In this document: positions 5,731 through 6,892 of the stretch, in pieces
How the letters are laid out: every line of letters starts with the position of its first letter
How positions within the stretch are numbered: position 1 is the first letter of the stretch
Assembly: GCA_903835865.1 (NCBI GenBank)
Contig: CAILON010000278.1
Span: 1-6,892, forward strand
Source of the DNA: an uncultured beta proteobacterium
GTDB taxonomy: Bacteria > Pseudomonadota > Gammaproteobacteria > Burkholderiales > Burkholderiaceae
DNA: 6,892 bases
Reading direction: 5' to 3'
The notes under the pieces: generated by a model
Databases searched by the model: none
What the model was told of the DNA's origin: nothing
Seen by the model: the letters and a program-made list of their open reading frames with translations, nothing else
Translations under genes and position numbers: made by a program

Positions 5731-6892
5731 TTAACCAGTTAAGGCCTGGCTCCGCAAATACTCCTCGTACGTACCAGAGTAATCGACAATCGTTCCATCC
5801 ATCTTCACCTCTAGGATGCGATTAGCCAAAGAAGATACAAATTCGCGGTCATGAGAAACAAAAATTAAGGTGCCATCGAATTTTTCAAGGGCAATTTGCA
5901 AACTTTCAATGGATTCCATGTCCATGTGATTAGTTGGCTCATCCATTGCAAGCACATTGTATTTTTGAAGCATCAATTTGCCCCAAATCATTCTGCCCTT
6001 TTCACCGCCCGATAAGACTTTGACAGATTTACCAATGTCATCACCAGAGAACAATAAGCGACCCAATGTACCGCGAATGACCTGATCATCATCGCCAGTG
6101 TTACGCCACCAATTCATCCAGTCCATGAGTAATTCGTCTTTAGCAAACATCTCAGTATTATCTTGGGGCATTACGCCAACCTTAGCATTCTCGGCCCACT
6201 TCACATCACCACTATCAACGGCAATACCATCAAAACGCTTACTGAGAATAGAGTTCAGCAGAGTAGTTTTACCAGCGCCATTTTGACCAATGATGGCAAT
6301 CTTTTCACCAGCACGAACTCCGAGCTTGAAATTTTTAAAGATCGTACGGTCAAAAGATTTAGTTAATCCATTGCACTCTACTGCCATGTTGTGCAGTTTT
6401 TTCTCAGTGTCGAATCGAATAAAAGGATTTTGACGTGAAGAAGGCTTTACTTCAACAATCTCAATTTTTTCCAACTGACGCTGGCGTGAAGTTGCTTGGC
6501 GCGCTTTAGAAGCATTTGCAGAGAAGCGGGCCACGAAAGCCTGTAATTCAGCAATTTTTTCTTTGGCTTTAACGTTAGAACTGAGTTGTTGTGTTCGCGC
6601 CTGAACCGATGCCAACATATAAGAGTCGTAGTTTCCTGGATAGACCTTCAAAGTTCCATAGTCCATATCGGCCATATGCGTACAGACTTCATTAAGGAAG
6701 TGGCGATCATGAGAGATGATGACAATGGTGCTCTTAATGTCATTCAGAATATCTTCGAGCCAGTGAATCGAGTGAATATCCAAGTTATTGGTTGGCTCAT
6801 CAAGCAACAGAACGTCTGGGTCAGAGAATAAAGCTTGTGCAAGCAATACACGCAATTTCCAACCCGGCGCTACGTTGCTCATCGGACCATTG
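5731..6892 (-). CDS. ybiT: ABC-F family ATPase, YbiT type, 5' end missing
   Basis: Soluble ABC-F protein with two nucleotide-binding domains and no membrane part, expected to act on ribosomes as a translation factor. About 386 codons are visible; the true start and first Walker A lie beyond the right edge, roughly 145 codons if it matches E. coli YbiT. Numbering from the internal Met at 6882: [16 protein letters not shown] (1-16) sits where the first signature motif belongs and has the APGW form I recall from YbiT; Walker B VLLLDEP (24-30) and switch H58 follow. The linker (about 95-160) is charged and helical, with [16 protein letters not shown] (121-136) matching YbiT. The second domain has Walker A GQNGAGKT (199-206), signature LSGGE (290-294), Walker B VLAMDE (310-315), DEPTNHMD (314-321) and H344. 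Both catalytic glutamates (E29, E315) are present. The ending ALTG-stop at 5731 is intact. It is convergent with the DUF1289 gene and transcribed separately. Confidence 0.94.
   Translation of the reverse strand, partial: NGPMSNVAPGWKLRVLLAQALFSDPDVLLLDEPTNNLDIHSIHWLEDILNDIKSTIVIISHDRHFLNEVCTHMADMDYGTLKVYPGNYDSYMLASVQARTQQLSSNVKAKEKIAELQAFVARFSANASKARQATSRQRQLEKIEIVEVKPSSRQNPFIRFDTEKKLHNMAVECNGLTKSFDRTIFKNFKLGVRAGEKIAIIGQNGAGKTTLLNSILSKRFDGIAVDSGDVKWAENAKVGVMPQDNTEMFAKDELLMDWMNWWRNTGDDDQVIRGTLGRLLFSGDDIGKSVKVLSGGEKGRMIWGKLMLQKYNVLAMDEPTNHMDMESIESLQIALEKFDGTLIFVSHDREFVSSLANRILEVKMDGTIVDYSGTYEEYLRSQALTG

Noticed and set aside
5696..5733. Possible terminator between the convergent DUF1289 and ybiT genes (AAACTAGTTT palindrome at 5696-5705 and AGCA-ATCT-TGCT further on)
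   Set aside because: The stems are short or AT-only and no proper T-run follows them; I cannot support a terminator call here.
1..6892. Mobile element, defence system, CRISPR array or toxin-antitoxin pair
   Set aside because: No transposase, integrase, nuclease, repeat-spacer pattern or terminal inverted repeats were seen; all complete genes belong to housekeeping or widely conserved families with matching base composition.

Overview
The window looks like ordinary chromosomal core sequence from a moderate-GC betaproteobacterium. The ETF-QO, GloA, Cys4 DUF1289 and YbiT-type proteins all resemble Burkholderiaceae versions, and the base composition (by eye, mid-40s percent GC) would suit a Polynucleobacter-like freshwater genus. 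The genus is an inference from recalled family similarity, not a search result. I see no transposase, integrase, phage gene, CRISPR array, tRNA or rRNA, and no long repeat. Coding density is very high, with only one intergenic gap over 100 bp.

Layout, left to right. (1) Positions 1-1962 are a leftward (minus-strand) cluster: scoA, then scoB (two-subunit succinyl-CoA:acetoacetate-type CoA transferase), then the first 180 codons of a cation diffusion facilitator (CDF) metal efflux protein running off the left edge. Gaps of 31 and 36 nt suggest one operon. (2) Positions 1963-2118 are a divergent promoter region. (3) Positions 2119-3789 encode a full-length electron transfer flavoprotein-ubiquinone oxidoreductase on the plus strand, closed by a strong intrinsic terminator. 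(4) Positions 3885-5707 are a tight rightward cluster of gloA (glyoxalase I), a COG3146/DUF482-type predicted N-acyltransferase with a GTG start 6 nt after gloA, and a small Cys4 DUF1289 protein whose start overlaps the previous stop (ATGA). (5) Positions 5731-6892 hold the C-terminal part of an ABC-F ATPase of the YbiT type on the minus strand, convergent with the DUF1289 gene and running off the right edge.

Functional links. The CoA transferase (acetoacetate/ketone body activation) and the divergent ETF-QO (electrons from acyl-CoA dehydrogenases and other ETF-linked dehydrogenases into the quinone pool) both fit acid and fatty/amino acid catabolism, so control from one shared intergenic region is plausible. 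GloA detoxifies methylglyoxal and is encoded with two poorly characterised proteins. YbiT is a ribosome-associated ABC-F factor unrelated to the metabolism.

I found no convincing new multi-gene system. The points most worth a second look are small: a gloA start with no visible Shine-Dalgarno and a -10-like box placed for a leaderless mRNA, a 15-bp inverted repeat just upstream of the ETF-QO ribosome binding site, the coupled gloA/acyltransferase/DUF1289 unit of unknown joint purpose, and the metal transporter joined to the CoA transferase operon.
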